A DNA stretch of 64,000 nucleotides, taken from positions 62,001 to 126,000 of the forward strand of contig JASANC010002039.1 in NCBI GenBank assembly GCA_030248135.1, in the 5' to 3' direction. The number at the start of each line of letters is the position of its first letter. Position 1 is the first letter of the stretch. Source of the DNA: Theristus sp. LFF4_11. Its lineage: Eukaryota > Nematoda > Chromadorea > Monhysterida > Xyalidae. Under the pieces are notes generated by a model. The model was given only the letters and a program-made list of their open reading frames with translations. It ran no database searches and had not been told where the DNA came from. The translations under genes were made by a program, and so were the position numbers. Positions 1 to 14,000 of this stretch are shown here, piece after piece.

Positions 1-1148
1 AGTAGACTCAAAGTGCTGTTGCGCTGCGATGAGTCCGCACTGCTGGAAACAATGTGCAACAGTTGCGTCAGAAATAATCGAGTCAATTCATTGAATCGCT
101 GTGAATGAACAGAGAAACAAGAAATGAAATTTATGGAAAAACGTAGACCAAAAGTTCGATTCGTGCACAACGAACCCTCCATTTTCGGAGCCTTCTTCGC
201 TGTTCTGTCCGCTCGCACCGGCGCTCGTCAGATACTGGATGATATCAATCCGTCCCTTTAGCAGATCACGGAACTCGGTGCCGTCTGAAAAAAGAGTTCC
301 ATCATAAAGTAAACTTTTGAAATGGATTCATCCTTATCTTTCTTGCCTGGTCTTCCTTGTCCTTTTAAACCCGTTTATATCTTTCGTGCTCGATTCCACC
401 ACATACTTTTTTGCGAACATAAATGAATAGCAGAAACTGAGAGAGACGCAACAAGATCTCACATTGTGCCCACCCCCGCCCTCATCAAGACCGCACACAG
501 TCCACACAGTGCAAGTCCGATTATGGCTTAATTCGACCTTCAAAAACGTCGGCGCGCGCACGCCCGTGTGTAACAGTGAAAACACTCGAGAAAGAACGAC
601 TGAGTGGCAGCAAAATTCACAGAAAAAAGTGCTTTTTCCATGTGTTTTTCACATATCAAGCACAATAATCGTGAAAGGGCCATGTTCGAGGTCACTTTTG
701 CCGCGCAGCAGTGAATGTCATGCGCTTGTGTTTGGTTGACATCATGAGTGGCAGTGCGCTGCATCAGATGAATCAAAATGCAAAAAATAGTGTTCGAAAA
801 ATGAAATCTCATAATTTCAGTGAATTCACGGATCAATAATGGAGCCGACGTGCATGGGAAGGTTGAGAGGCTTCAGTCTAACGAACTCAAGCGACTTGGC
901 GGGGGTCGAACCCTGGCGCGCCGTCGCATGCAGTGCACTGTGCTCAAGCCACTAGGCCACACAGGCGTACCGTTGTTGCCGGTGAACTGTGCGCTATTAG
1001 CGGCGGCAACGGCGGCCGCAGCAGCAGCGGCGGCGTACTTCTTCGACGCGGTCGCAGCCAACGAATGCGAGTTGTGTTGCTGTTGTTGGTGGTGTGCGCT
1101 TTGTGACGATATGGCGGCGTTAGAGGTCGCTTTTTTGTTCGCATTCAT
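1..1148 (-). CDS. Unrecognised Ala/His/Gln-rich protein, N-terminal part (continues off left edge)
   Basis: Three exons fit together in phase on the minus strand: 971-1148, 169 or 172 to 284, and 98 down to the window edge. The ATG at 1146-1148 is preceded directly by an in-frame TAA, which supports it as the true start. Exon 1 (59 codons plus one base) encodes a His/Gln patch (HHQQQQH) and an alanine run of about a dozen residues, then breaks at a GTACGC donor in phase 1. Exon 2 follows a ttttttcag acceptor in phase 1 and contains EFRDLLKGRIDIIQYL. Exon 3 follows a cattcacag acceptor and is open only in phase 0 (RFNELTRLFLTQLLHIV), so exon 2 must end in phase 0 at GTTGTG or GTGCAC. I do not recognise the family. 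The alanine/glutamine-rich start is common in nuclear regulators, but no function is claimed. Linkage of the exons is an inference from phase. Confidence 0.6.
862..970 (-). mobile_element. tRNA-derived SINE-like sequence
   Basis: On the minus strand the sequence has a good A box (TGGCCTAGTGGCTTGAGC) and B box (GGTTCGACCCC) at tRNA spacing, but the flanks do not pair as an acceptor stem, so a functional tRNA is unlikely. It resembles the tRNA-like heads of the SINE copies at 17.3-18.0, 19.2 and 28.9 kb. Its head starts at the splice donor of exon 1 of the neighbouring gene. Confidence 0.5.
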
Positions 1149-4100
1149 TTACGGCCGTTTCTTTTTTTCATTGACGCGAATGTATCCACGCGTAATCGGG
1201 CTCGAATCACACACACACTATTCACAATCAATTACTATCATTCCACGCACGCACAATTCTACGTATCTATGCGAGTTGTCGCGTTCAGATCGCGCCACGA
1301 ACAAAATATTCCTGATTGTGTCGCTTTGCGCGGTTGAAAAACAACTTCCAAAACAGACGACGAAACTGCGAAAATCGTGACTAGAGTTGGTTATTGTATG
1401 TACCCGCAGCGTGCACACGATTTGTGCGCGTAAATTATTTTCAACTGTTCAATGTTGAAAAAACCACGTGGCGAAATTCGTGTGTGCGTGCGTCCGTTAT
1501 GGTTAGAAAGGTCGTCGAACCTCTGCGATCAACACGCAACAATGCAAAATAATCAGTTGCACTGGGAATGGAAGGAAACGGAAAACGGATTGAATAATGT
1601 CACGAAAGAACGGTACACGGAATTCAGCTGATACTTTTCTGAAACAAAAAAAACGAACACGTTGTTTTCAAAACAAGAACAGAACTATGTTTCAGAATCC
1701 AGTTTTGAACATTTCAACAAACGCACTAGAGGTGCAAGATATACCTATGTGTAATCGAGGCGCTTGGTGTCTCGTTAAAATAATTAGCAACGTTCAAGCA
1801 ACAAACGAAAAAGTAAAGAGATGATTTGGAGTGCTGCATGGCTTTTGTTGTCCATGGTAGCTTTATGATTACCGCATAGAGCAAGTGCGAGCTCAGGTGA
1901 AGTATATTAGCCGCAATGTGCACTGTGGGGCAGTTCTATTGAATTGCGGTGCGTTCTATTGGGCAAGTGGGCCAGCCAGTCTAACGCAAACGTCACCAAC
2001 ATCCAGCGACATGGCACCAGACACGAAGCAGCACCGCACGCACCACCGAGAGACCACAATATTTGTTCTCTGGCCCAGGAGCGTACGGGCACGACGACAC
2101 AGGCAGCCAGCAGCACAAAAAAACTATCATAAAAAATGGGCGATCAGTCTGCCGCTGCTACTACACTCTACACAACCGATAATAGATGGGGACTGCTAGC
2201 TGGGCAATTTTGCGTTTTTTCCATCGTCATTCATGTCGTCGGTGTACATATCTGCTCTGCTGCCTGCTTCCGTGCTGCGTGTCCAGTCACGCGAGATGCA
2301 CATGGCTGAGATACTGGCTGCCGCGGCGGCTATTGAGTGAAAAACGAAATTATGAAAATGAAAGCACGCGCGCGCGCGGCGCAGCGAAACGCAATATGGA
2401 GATGGGAATTGTGCTGCAAAACGCAACGCCGAAACACCGACGAGACGCCGTGAAGACGACGAACCAACAAACCGACGCTTTCGTATAAACGCACGGCAGC
2501 ACAACAACAACAAAACAAAAAATGTGTGTACGGGCGTGTAGTTTATGGTCAACGCATATGGCAAGAAAGGAGTGAGCGAGGGGGGTCATTCAACACACGA
2601 CACAGCAACACGGTCGCATCTACAGAGTGTGTCAACGTGTGTGTTTTGTTATAATAATAATAATGCCTTTGCTGGCTGCAACGCGCATAGCGAACAATAA
2701 CAGCTACGGACTAGCTAGCTCATGTTAGCAGAGGGGAGAGCAGAGCACAACACAGCTGCAAGCGAATAAGCTAACAGAAAGCACCCACAGCAAGAATACT
2801 GAAAGAGCGCGCTGCTTTTTAGCATCATGTGTGTGCGACCGTGTATGGTGAAATCAGCAAAATGCTCGGTACCAGGCGGTGCCAAGACGGCTGTGGCGCC
2901 ATTGAAAACAATCGATAAGAAGCAGCAGCGGCTAAAAATAAGCAACACACATGTTTTGTCGAGCAGCAGTGCTTCGCTGTCTGTGTTAGCATCATACCGA
3001 CGGCTCTCGGGCAAAGCTCTCCGCGCATATACTGCTTTTTGTCATCTAATTCCACCACACAGATGTGTAGAGTGTAGTAGTGTTTTGTTTATTGCTGCTG
3101 TTTATGGTCATCATAACAGGATAGTCCTGCTGACTGAAACACTAGACCGTTTGGGTTGGTTTGCTGTATCGTGTGAACGAGTGCTTCTGTGATGGTCATT
3201 TTGGCGTATGCATTATCGTGTTGTTCCCACATTCGATCATTGGAACCGACCGGGGCATTCTGGGTGACATTATAACAAATCATACGACTGAAAAAAGAAA
3301 CACGGCATTTCGTTTTTCGAATCTGACGGACGGCCCAGTGTGCGGATGCGCGGGCACGCCCGTGAGACAGGCTAGTCCGTCCAGAATAATACTGACTCCG
3401 CTGACCAGCTGATAAAATATGAATCGACTGGTTTTACGATTTTTCGCGCCTGTATTGTGTTTTTCTCGTATGTTTGGTGTCAATGACTGTTCAGACCATT
3501 GATATAGTGAAAAGTTGAATGACAGTTGAAATCAAACTGGAATACACCATCGCTTTACTGTTTGAAGCGCGCTTTCTAGTTTTCAGCGACATACACAGTC
3601 AGACAGTTTCGCAATTTCGCATCCAGTCGCAACAAACACTGCACAGACTCAAACAAAGTGTTAGTTTTCTCACACAAAAAGCGTAATAAACACTACAATA
3701 TCCGATTTGTTTGCGGTTCACAGAGTTTTAGACCAAGCGACTATACAAACCGATGAAATACAACACACTGATTTTGTAAAATTGAGTGGAAAAAAACGCG
3801 ACGAGTTGAGCTCGGCTGCACCTGTGCGGGACAATACGAGCTCGTGTGTGCGTTGCGTTTACGAGCAAAAGCAGAGCCGTTTTTGCACATGTCCTTACGT
3901 GTGGTGAAGCACTGTTGTGCGTGTACGTTGTCCTGGCAGCAAAAGCCTTGTGACTGTGTGCCGTGTGCAGGCTGGCTGCAAAAATACCAGGCCGTGTCAG
4001 CCAGTTGTATTGCGTGCGCACCATACACGCCTGTGCATACAACAACGGCGCTGCGTCTATCAGCACAACTACCATAAAAACACATACTCAGTTCAGCTAT

Positions 4101-5705
4101 TCATACATACCGGGTTCAATTTACAATTATCATCAAGTGAGGTGCGCCGCCGCACATTCTTCCAGCAAAAGAAAAAAAGTGTACTCATGGTATTGTGTTC
4201 TTGTGTTTCGCGTGCTTGTTTTGCTGGACTTGAAAACTGCTCCTGCAGCCGCCAGCGCGAGATTATAGAAGCACATTATGAGTGTGCATGGTGCACTGGA
4301 CAGCTAGTTTCATCGAAATGCTTACTGCACTGATATTCCACACTGGCACTACATAGTCCTGAATGTGTAACTATTCCGCGAAATGGTACTTTGCATTTCA
4401 CGGGGTTTTATGAAAAGTGAGATGAATTGCAAAATCGCTGCAGCTAAAATGCAAACAGTCATGAAAACCTTAGTAATTGCTTCCACCAGATTCACGTTGC
4501 CCACAATACTTTATGATATTTCAAGCATTTAGCAGAACCATTTCTGTTCTCACGTTGTCTGTGTGATCCTATCCTCAAACAGTGAGAACAAACAAGCGAA
4601 ACAAGAGGCGTAACAAAAGAAAAGACAAAGACACGGTGACATATCCGTTCGTGACAGGCAGAGCAGAGCAGAGACCAATACTCCATGGTTTGCATCGCAG
4701 TTCCGCCCTCGGATTAAATGTATCGTTTTCGGTAAGCTAAGACAATGTAGACAACGGTGTTGTTTTCGGTTTTAAAAGTCTGAGTTCTCTCTTTTCCTTT
4801 AAGTATGGGGTGAGCTGTGAACAGAATTTTAAAAAAAACAAGTCGTGTCATCTCAGGACAGTTCGGCTTCAAATTTCAAAAAAAACACGTTGGACAAGCA
4901 AGCAAAAGCGACAGTGCACTTTTTGGACACTATGTATTTCAGAAACATGTCTTTAAATTGGTTAAAATTTTAAATTTAAACACATTTTAAACAAGTTAAA
5001 AATCAAACGTGAATTGAACCTAAATTGTTGATGGTTTGTTATGTTATGGTTTGTGGGTGACTACGGAAGGAAAACAGAACAAAACAAACAAACGGACGCT
5101 ACCGAGCCAGCGTGTGACAGGTAAAAAACTGTGTAATAATAAATAAATGATTGTGCTGAGGCTATATTGAAAGCCGAATTCATAAAAAGACAAGGATGGA
5201 CACGCACATATAAAAACGAAAAAAATGTGCGTTCAAAGCTACGATCGCACACACAACATGTACGTAATGTAGTTTACTTTGACCGATTCATTTTTAAACT
5301 AAAACCAACATCCAATTCCAAACAGTCTAGGTCGTAAATATGTCATTCAGAATTGCTTTCGGCTGATCGGTCTGGTCACTATACAGATGGAAATGTGCAC
5401 AATCAAAAAAACAAAGCAAAAACAAATGGCAAATAAGGTTAAAAAATGAGTGCGCTGCTACGTTCAACAGTTTTAGAAATCTGTGACCTTATTTTGCATT
5501 AACAGTTCTTGATTGTAAGTGAAGGTGAGCATTCATATGATGCAGTATTTAAGCGGTATTCCTGAAACAGCATTTAGGCTGGCGCTTCTTTTTTAAAACG
5601 CACGCGCACGCAGCATTGGCATGCTCATGCTCATGATCCACTAGCGCGCCTGCACACGCTCCGGCCTCAACAAAAACTTGTTCAAAACGCAATTGTTCTG
5701 ACATA

Positions 5706-5795
5706 TTCCTTTCTGAAAAGGCTTGGCTTAGGTTAGGATTAGGTTAGGATCAAGTTAGGCTGAGGATTAGGCTTTAGGATTAGGATTTGAATTAG
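5706..5795 (+). repeat. Degenerate TTAGG(C)-like interstitial repeat
   Basis: About ten imperfect copies of TTAGG, TTAGGA and TTAGGC occur in 90 bases. TTAGGC is the usual nematode telomere unit, but these copies are too irregular to be a functional telomere. The leading part (AAGGCTTGGCTTAGG) also matches sequence at the inner end of the foldback arm near 17.6 kb in opposite orientation, so it may be a transposon remnant instead. Confidence 0.45.
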
Positions 5796-5859
5796 GTCCG
5801 TTTAAATAATGTCCGACAACGAGCGTGTCGGTTTTTAGAAAAGAAGGGCAACCGCATTT

Positions 5860-6055
5860 AGCGACGCGTAGGCTGTGACTGCACTGTGACCACAGCTGTG
5901 CGTCACTAAATGCCGATTCACGCGCGCGCGCTGATGCGCAGGAGTCAAGCATGCGAAGTTACACTGTTTTTCCGCTTCATGAATGTAAAACGAAGTGACG
6001 TTAGCGTTTCCTGCTCTGCTTAAATACTGCTTCTGCTTCATGGATGCCGCTTACC
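5860..6055. mobile_element. Diverged MITE of the GGCATTCATGAAGCAG family
   Basis: It contains the recurring pieces CACTAAATGC, GCTTCATGAATG, AAATACTGCTTC and GGATGCCGCTTA, arranged like the copies at 18.7, 23.6, 28.5 and 44.7 kb but much decayed. The extent is approximate. Confidence 0.35.
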
Positions 6056-8394
6056 GGCAATGAGGTCCATCATTAAACGAAACTGTGAGCTCAAATGTGT
6101 ACCATCTTTACAACAGAAAAAAACCGGAACGGCAAAATCAATAGAACTTGCAAGTGAACTGAAACAAAATCTCACCGCCGAAAAACGGGTTCTTTGTATT
6201 GTTCGTATCCGTCGTGCTGTTTGCTGCTGGGAATGAAACAATCTTCAAAAGTGTTTATGTGATTCGTTTTTTTACATTCGGCCGAATTTTCGCTGATGAG
6301 AGTTGCCAAAAAAGTTTGATTATCAGTTCCAGAACATATACTCAGAAAAGAACGGGCACAAATTTCTGCAGTAGCGTGTTCCTTGTAATCTCTGAAAAAA
6401 AAACAAAAAGGAATTCACACATCGAAACTTTAAAAGAACTGGTAAATAACCGTGGTACTTCTCAGTCTTGCTGTTGTTAAAACAACAAACAAACAAACAA
6501 ACAAACAAACAATGCAAACGAGCGACCAAATGTGGGACTGAAAGACGTGATAAATTGTTGCCGTTTTGACAATGACAATGACATAGTACAATTTTTGTTA
6601 ACTTCTTATGGTCTCTCCATTTTTTGAACGTGTTTTCCAGCATATTTTTGTTATCAGGGACTAGAGTGATATCGGTTTACAACACTGGCAGTGCGGCGAG
6701 TAAAGAAAAATGCGTCATTTTTACTAGTCAATTACTGATGAAAACAATCAAAACGGCAGATCTTCAGACACTAAAAGGGAACCGTGTGGTTTGTTGTGAC
6801 TTTGCCGGTTTTTTTGTTGAAAAAAGGTGCGCTGAACAAAAACAAACATCACTGTGGTGATGGCGCGCGATTCTGAGAGAGTGATAAGAATTTTACAACA
6901 TTCTAACAAAATAAAAGACGAATAAAGGCGTGAAAGTGTAAAAACATTCATAAAAATGAGCACCATTCATCCGCCATATCCACCAAACATGTGTGCGCAG
7001 AACAAATGCGCCGCTACTGATCAACGTTGAAAGGATTTTTTTCAAAAAAACCTAACCGTTCATATTTACAATTGCAGTGGCAAACATATACAGATACAGA
7101 ACGAAACCACACAAAAATCGCGATGTATAACAACAACGACAACATTCGATATCACCAACCACCACAAAACACGCGGCGCTACCAAAACAAAATTTCACCG
7201 CTGTTGGCTGATTGTGTTGTGCGACATCGTGAAAAAACTCGCCACCATAAAAATAAAATTATAAAAAAACACAAAACACAGAGAGTACACTGATTCTCTT
7301 TACAACACATGACAGCACAACACACACACACAAACCAAGAGTTTTTGACAAGAAAAAAATCCAGCCCCGGCTGGCACGGGATTGCACAACATTGAAAATG
7401 TGATGACAGCGCAAGGCCTGAGTTTGGTTTGGTCTGTTGCGCACAGCAGAAAACACACAGAAAATAACAACAAAACAACGGGAAAATGTGCACAAATACG
7501 TAGGTTGAATATGTTTCACTGCTGTTGTGAAGGGAAAAAACTTTTTATGCAAAAAAATCTAATATCCGCTAGTTTCAACTGATATCAATCAACAAGGCGA
7601 GCGTATACTGGTTCAGAATTAGAATTACACAGGACTTTTCACAGGTATTTCTCAACTAAAATAACAATTCACTATCATTGATTTTAATGTAACCTTCCCA
7701 TTCCGTTCCGCATGTCGTGGATTTTCAGTTTTCTGATGACGCTTTCACTTGCAAATAACCGCATGATCATAACTACATTTGTATCTGATACATTTACATA
7801 CACTTCCATTCTACACCACGACCACGACCATTTGACTTGCCGTTTCACGTTCGGTTGATCGTCGGTTGACAATGAATTTTCAGCTTTCCAAAAAGAACGA
7901 TAAGCTGAGTGAAGCCACACATTGAAACAAAAAACTAACCAGAGACTCCACAATCGAACAGATTCGTAATTTAGCTGGCGATCGACCGCCTGGCGATTGT
8001 GATAAAATCCAAGAGTAAATGTCGCTCAATTGTAAAAAACAGCTGGAAATTTTGATTGAATCGATGGAGTCCGCTCGCGTCTTAGCGATTCAGATTCAAG
8101 ATTCAAGAAATAAATAGAAAAGTCGATGGTATTGGGATATCGTATTACATCCAGTTGAAAAGTTGAAACTTCGACTTTGCGTTGAGCTGTTTTTTGTAAA
8201 ACGCAGACACGACGCTGAAAAACTGTAAATATCATTTTTTAATGAATCGATTCGGAACTAGAAAAGAAGGAATGCAGTGACGGTTGTCAGTTTCATAAAA
8301 GTGAGTGATGTCCAACAGAGTCCGGGGCACGGACGCTCAGAATTCACAATGAGAAATGAAATATCACCTTAGCTGCATCGGAAATGTAAGAAAA

Positions 8395-9135
8395 CCCCAT
8401 AGTTGTTCCAGGGGGGGGGGCTGCCCGGCTGTTGCTGCGGCGCCCCCCCCCCCCAAAAAAAAATCGAATCTATCTCTATCTGAGAAGACTCTTCGGCTCA
8501 GCTGTTATCTATCACAAAAAACTCCCATACAGCTATCTATCTAAAAAAATTTGGTCTCGAAAACGTAAAATGAGTCATTTTTAGCCAAAGTTGCCCGTTT
8601 TTGCTCTAATTTTTGGTGAACTTCGCAAACTTTAGGCAAAATATGCGTTTATACCAGGGATGGGCGCGGGACAGGCTTTTCAGTTGCGGGGCCGGACAGT
8701 GCGGGGCGGGACAGCCAAAAACATTTCCGGGACGGGCCGTGCGGTCACGACAAGGGTTTGCGGGATGGGAACGGACTGTCCCGTCCCGCGGACAGGATGT
8801 CTAGCGCCTATCCCTTGTTTACACTGGTTTTTGAGCATTTTTAAGCAAAATTTAGCTGTTTTACCCTTTTTTGCGTTTCTGCTATTTATTTGGTTAATTT
8901 CAAATTTTTGATAACCTCCCCAAAGTCACATGCCCCCCAATAAATTTTTGCAGCTATCTATACCTGGAATAATGGCTCTAGGAAAATAAACCTGGAAAAT
9001 CTGAAAATCTATATCCACCCCCCCCCCCTCCCACCCCCGAAAGCGAAACCGAATTTTAGAAGCTGAAAAAAACCTCTCAGATAGAGATAGATTCGATTTT
9101 TTTGGAGGGGGCGGCCCAAGAACAACTATGGGGGG
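8395..9135. mobile_element. Foldback element with CCCCATAGTTGTTC ends
   Basis: The ends are inverted copies of CCCATAGTTGTTC, each followed inward by homopolymeric G/C runs and then an inverted ATCTATCTCTATCTGAG-type arm. The interior (TCGAAAACGTAAAATGAGTC and onward) matches copies at 56.7-57.1 kb (opposite orientation) and 58.1-58.5 kb. A GGGACAGG-rich block at about 8655-8805 is absent from the other copies and looks like an insertion. No transposase is visible, so this is non-autonomous. Confidence 0.6.
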
Positions 9136-10842
9136 TGCCGAAAATTTTCAGTGGGGGTGTATATCATGGTACAGTAGCACACCCAGGCGAGTGAGATGGA
9201 GCTGTACTATTGTAAAAAAATTCTGGGACACCCAACCCCACCCATGACTTTTATCGTTGAAATTTTCAAGGAAAAACGCTATTTTGATGTAAAATCTTTG
9301 AAATTACAATGAAGAATATTAAGTTATCATGCATTATATTTAACTTATATTATTGAGTTTTGGAGACAAAAATCATGCTTTTTGAGAAAAAATTCATAAC
9401 CTTTGGATGGTCAGAGAAAATGTTTGGTGGTGTCACTGTTTGTAACTTGGATAATGGGGGGGGGCTGGGTGGTGTGTCAAGCAAATTTCGAGGGGGTGTA
9501 CATGGTACAGTGTCAGCTTTTAGGGGACGGGTGGTCCTGCCCGCATGTCGTATTGACGAAATTTTTCAATTGACAAAGAGGTGAAAAAAGAAAAATTTTG
9601 AAAAGCATTCTTTATAAAGACCAATCCCTGGACAAACACTATAAAGCCAAAAGATCATTCAGATCAACTGTAACTTGTTTGCGTGACTGCACGAAACAAG
9701 AAAAAATAGACAAAATTGGAGCAGTGAAAGTTTTACTTCCATGTCCAAGACGAAAGTAACATGAACGGAACAAACATAACCGTGCCTGGACGACGGCAGC
9801 TTTTTGCACATAAACCGTAACATAATGCACACTAATCAACGAGTAAACAAAACCACAACAAACAACAAAACAGCATCACACAACTGAGGTCCGGAGCTTA
9901 CAGGCGCGCGGTGCACACAGCGACATATTGAAACATAAAGCCACTGGCTAAGTGAAATCATATACATACGCATACATGTAGAACGGTGGAACACCAGAAT
10001 GAATTATTATTTTTGCGCTCGCTATCGCGCGCGTTTGCAACAACAACACGCATAGTAAAACGGGCGTATTTATGACTATGCGCGCAGAACTAGTTGGCAC
10101 CGACTTCAAGGGACAGCTTAAGCATAGACATACATAATGTAATGCCAGTGACTGCCGCGCTGGAACACGTACGAGCGCGTGTGTGAGCTCTGATCAGGCA
10201 CGTTCACGAATGAGAGAATGCTGATGATGCCGAAGCAAGTGCTCTACAATAAGGCACCATGTGATTTTCTCAAGGTGTCCGTTTGGTGAACACTGAATCG
10301 ATTTCGAAACGAGGGTGGACATAGCGCCGTATGCGGCGGTGTGGCCGATATGATGGCACGGCAAAGCGCTCGACTGAACTGCTGAATAATACGAATGCCA
10401 CCGGTCTACGTGTGCCCCTGGGTGGTCATCCACTATGGTTGTTGTTGTTGTTGCCCGTTCTAGAGAGTGTTCTGCTTTAGTATCTTGTCGTGACAGCTTT
10501 GACGCATAAGCTGCCTTGTAACATAATAAAACGTGCGCATAACGTCACACATCATATGCCAGTTACGGGTGTATGATATGAACTAGAGACGAGCCAAAAA
10601 CATGACGAGCCTGGTCTGGCTGGTCTGGGCACGCAGACATGCGGCGTCCAGGAAACAAAGCGCTGCCTGGAGCGGCCAATGGACACACGCAAAAAAGGCA
10701 TTTGTAAAAAAATACATTCGAAAGAATTAGTTTCTCTGCGACACCCTGGAATGCTACAAGACTGAAAGTCGCCAACAACACGCATGACGAACTAAAGCTA
10801 GTTTACAAATTGAGACTAATGCAACACTGTCGGCGCACTAAC

Positions 10843-11056
10843 CGATGTTGTAAATCTTCCGTCCCCATTTGAAAACGGTCGCATTTGAAAGTTCAATAGC
10901 AGAGACCTGGCGGGCCAAATCGTTTCTATTTCCAATAATATTGAAGACATCACCATTTGACACAACAAGTCGAAACTCAATGTGCAAATAGTTGAAACCT
11001 ACAAAATCCCTTTCAAAATCCAGCGTCACTGCCGGACCACACCGAAGGCCAGCCAT
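10843..11056 (-). CDS. Possible isolated exon, unknown product
   Basis: One open frame of 71 codons has more coding-like composition than its surroundings. It either begins at the ATG at 11056 or at an internal tttgtag acceptor (first base 10998, phase 1), and it ends at a clean GTTAGT donor in phase 1. The peptide includes YLHIEFRLVVSNGDVFNI and ATVFKWGRKIYNIG. I found no partner exon on either side and recognise no family. It could be a lone exon of a minus-strand gene, a pseudogene fragment or chance. Confidence 0.25.
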
Positions 11057-14000
11057 TAATGCAGAAAAGAATTACAGTAAACACACCGTGCGTGCAGTGC
11101 GCGCGCAATATCAAAAAATGACACAGATAAAATTCGCGTGTGGATGGCAAAAAAAATTCTCAAAACTCAATGTACGGCAAATCTCTCGTGGTGTGCAGGT
11201 CGCTAATAATACGACGCACACATATGCTGCAAAAATGGAATAAAATAAAACATAATTTTTGAGGACACCAAAGCGCAGCACAACTTGGATATGCACAGGC
11301 ACAACTCCCTAATATACCTGAGCAAAGGCTGCTGTAATGCGTGAATGTTTTTGAGGTCGAACTAAAATACTCTTATACGAGCACAAAAAAATGATTGCTG
11401 TTGCATGCGATGGGCGACTTTAGCGTTGAATTAGATTTTTCGATAGTTTTGGAGAGATTTTTCCAGCACATGAAATAATGTTTTGAAAAATATGCTGAAA
11501 ACATGTGCGAGCACACGCGCGCGCTGCAAGACTGGGAAGGGGGCACAGAACACACACCGTCAAACCAAGGTCAGAATCAGGCACTGGACAACAGTGTGCC
11601 CATGAAAAACAGCACTGTGTTCAGTTTAGTGGCAAAAACAGAGAGACAGACGCACTTTGCACACATCACACAACGAAACAAAACCAATCGACTATACGCG
11701 CATATGCATAATAAATTGAACAACAGCAACAGTAGCCTGCGTTCTGGCCTGGTGTGCAGCGCAAATGAGGAATGTTCAATAAAATCATGTGGATTCAACA
11801 ACGTTGTTTCTTAGGTTTCTTACATTGATAGTGATCCTACACAGGATTTTTGAACATTATACGCTGAAAAATACAAACATAAGGTAACAAGCCATGCCAG
11901 AAGCTTTTGAACTGTGCAGAGGAACCAGGATTCATAAAACGCATGCTGATCTGTTCAAATAAAGTTGTTTGGTCAGAAACCAGAAAAAACATCCAAAAAG
12001 AAAACTTCAACGATAAAAACTCGCAGAAACGAATAGGACATAAAACTCACTTGCAACAATAAACAGTATTATTTTGAAATCAATTGAATGCCATGAAACA
12101 AGAAAAAAGTGAAAATACAAGAGCCATAAAAAGTCCAAACGTGATGCTTGCACACTTTGCGCGATATTCCACATGAATTTACCTTTTGAAAAAAAACTGT
12201 TGAACCGACTTGACATTTACGCACACAGGGTGGTGCAAAACAATTTGTTGCTTCGGCTTTGAAACGGTTTTCGCTCAAATCGCTTCAACGTTTCAGCGGG
12301 TGTTGTGTAGTTTTGACAAACTCTGTACAGTGCTAATGGATACACAGTAGCTGAATGAAACATATGACTATATGCAGCTCTGGGGTGAAGAACACACATG
12401 CACACACACTCACACAAACGTACAAATTTGCGAACGCAAGCAAACAGCGTGTTCAGACGCATTGAAAAATAAAATAAAACCACCACAACTAAAATGGTAT
12501 GGGGTGGTGGAGTCTGGGGCCTGGGGGGGGGGGGCACACAGACGGTGACATGTGTCCAGTTAAAACGTGATCACCACGTAGACGACTGCTGATGTTGCAT
12601 GCGTCTATATAATGCCCATGGTGATCAGCGCAAGGTCATGGCTGTGCGCTGTTTCATGCTAACGTGCACGTAATTTGCTTTGAAACGATCACGAAAACTT
12701 ACTGCGTGCGAGAACTTTTTTTGACGCAACATATTCTCAATAATTCAATGCTGAGAAACGGCGCATGATAAAGTTTCACGGCCCGCAGAAAAGTCGGCGT
12801 TTTTTTCTCTGATGATCTGGACTCGGTAATAAATACAGGCGGCAAATCAAGTGTTTTTTTGCAAATGAAGAGAGGCTTATGATCTAAAGCTATTTTTGGC
12901 TAGGAGTTTCAACAAAGTATTGTGGAAATTCAAAATTCAAAATTGACGTTATCGATTGAACGCTGGTTCAAAGAAACACTTTATTAAAATTACTGAAAAA
13001 GATTGAAAATAATTTTAAAAAATCAGTTATAATACTACATAAATCAGTTTATAGCCATTTTACAAAAAAAAACAGATGCGACACTGATCATAAAAATATA
13101 AAGAGAAGGAAACTATAACAGGAAATTGCCAACAACTTAGAAGCAATGATAAAACCGAAAGGCCAACGTCTGTTCGTTTTGCGATATCAGCGACAAAAAA
13201 AAATCCCGTTCGATTCGATTCGAAATGAGACAACCAGGCACGGCTTAACATAAAATGAGAACGCGGAGCAACCGAAAAAAATGAAACTACGGCGGCTGCA
13301 GAATAATTTGTAACCTGGTCGACAGGGTTGTTCTTCTGTGATTTGACTATTATTATGCGTATCGATTGCCAACGGGTATTATGAATCTTGAACACATGTG
13401 AACAACAAGAAAACGGCTTTTAAATCGGTAAAACAACTATCTAGATATGTATGCGATGTAATGATCAGAACAGCTTGAAGTTGAATGTTTTTTAAGACCA
13501 CAAATCTTGGAGATACGAAAAAAAAGAGCAACGACTAAACCTAACGCTGCGCAACAAAGAGTAAACAAAATGTGAGAGAGTCACAGCGCAGTGCAGTCTG
13601 TGTGTTCTTGTTTGTTGTTTTAACGCGTCAATCTGTCGACTGACTAAAATTGTTGCGGTTGCGGTGGTGGCCCCCCGCCCCTAAAACTACGCGTGCTCTC
13701 GACGCATAAAGTTTCGTTAGTTCTCCTCGTAATGTTTCGATACATGGTATACATACTTCTCGAATGTTTTCTTTTGGATAGATTATATGCCGATTTTTTT
13801 AAATCATCATTTTAATGTGCGCTTTGGCAATCGTGCGTGTGTGGAAAAAACCACACACTCTAAAAAAAGCCAAAATCCATTCCAAAATTCATTCCATGCC
13901 AAACGCCATTCAAAAAAAAATTCAAAGCGCAGAAAATTCCTTTGTCTTTTTCTGTATTTTTTTGAAATTTAGTAACTAGTTTTGGCATGGCATGAAATGT

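Larger units (their letters stand above)
1149..10837. other. Gene-free stretch with scattered repeats
   Basis: I find no convincing exon here. Open frames on both strands are short, lack domain-like composition and have no consistent splice partners. The stretch could hold promoters or 5' untranslated exons of the minus-strand gene starting at 1148. It contains an (AAAC)n run near 6480, degenerate TTAGG-like repeats near 5.7 kb, a diverged MITE near 5.9 kb and a foldback element at 8.4-9.1 kb. Confidence 0.5.

Noticed and set aside
862..970. Genuine tRNA gene on the minus strand
   Set aside because: A and B boxes are good but the ends do not form an acceptor stem, and similar heads occur on SINE copies.
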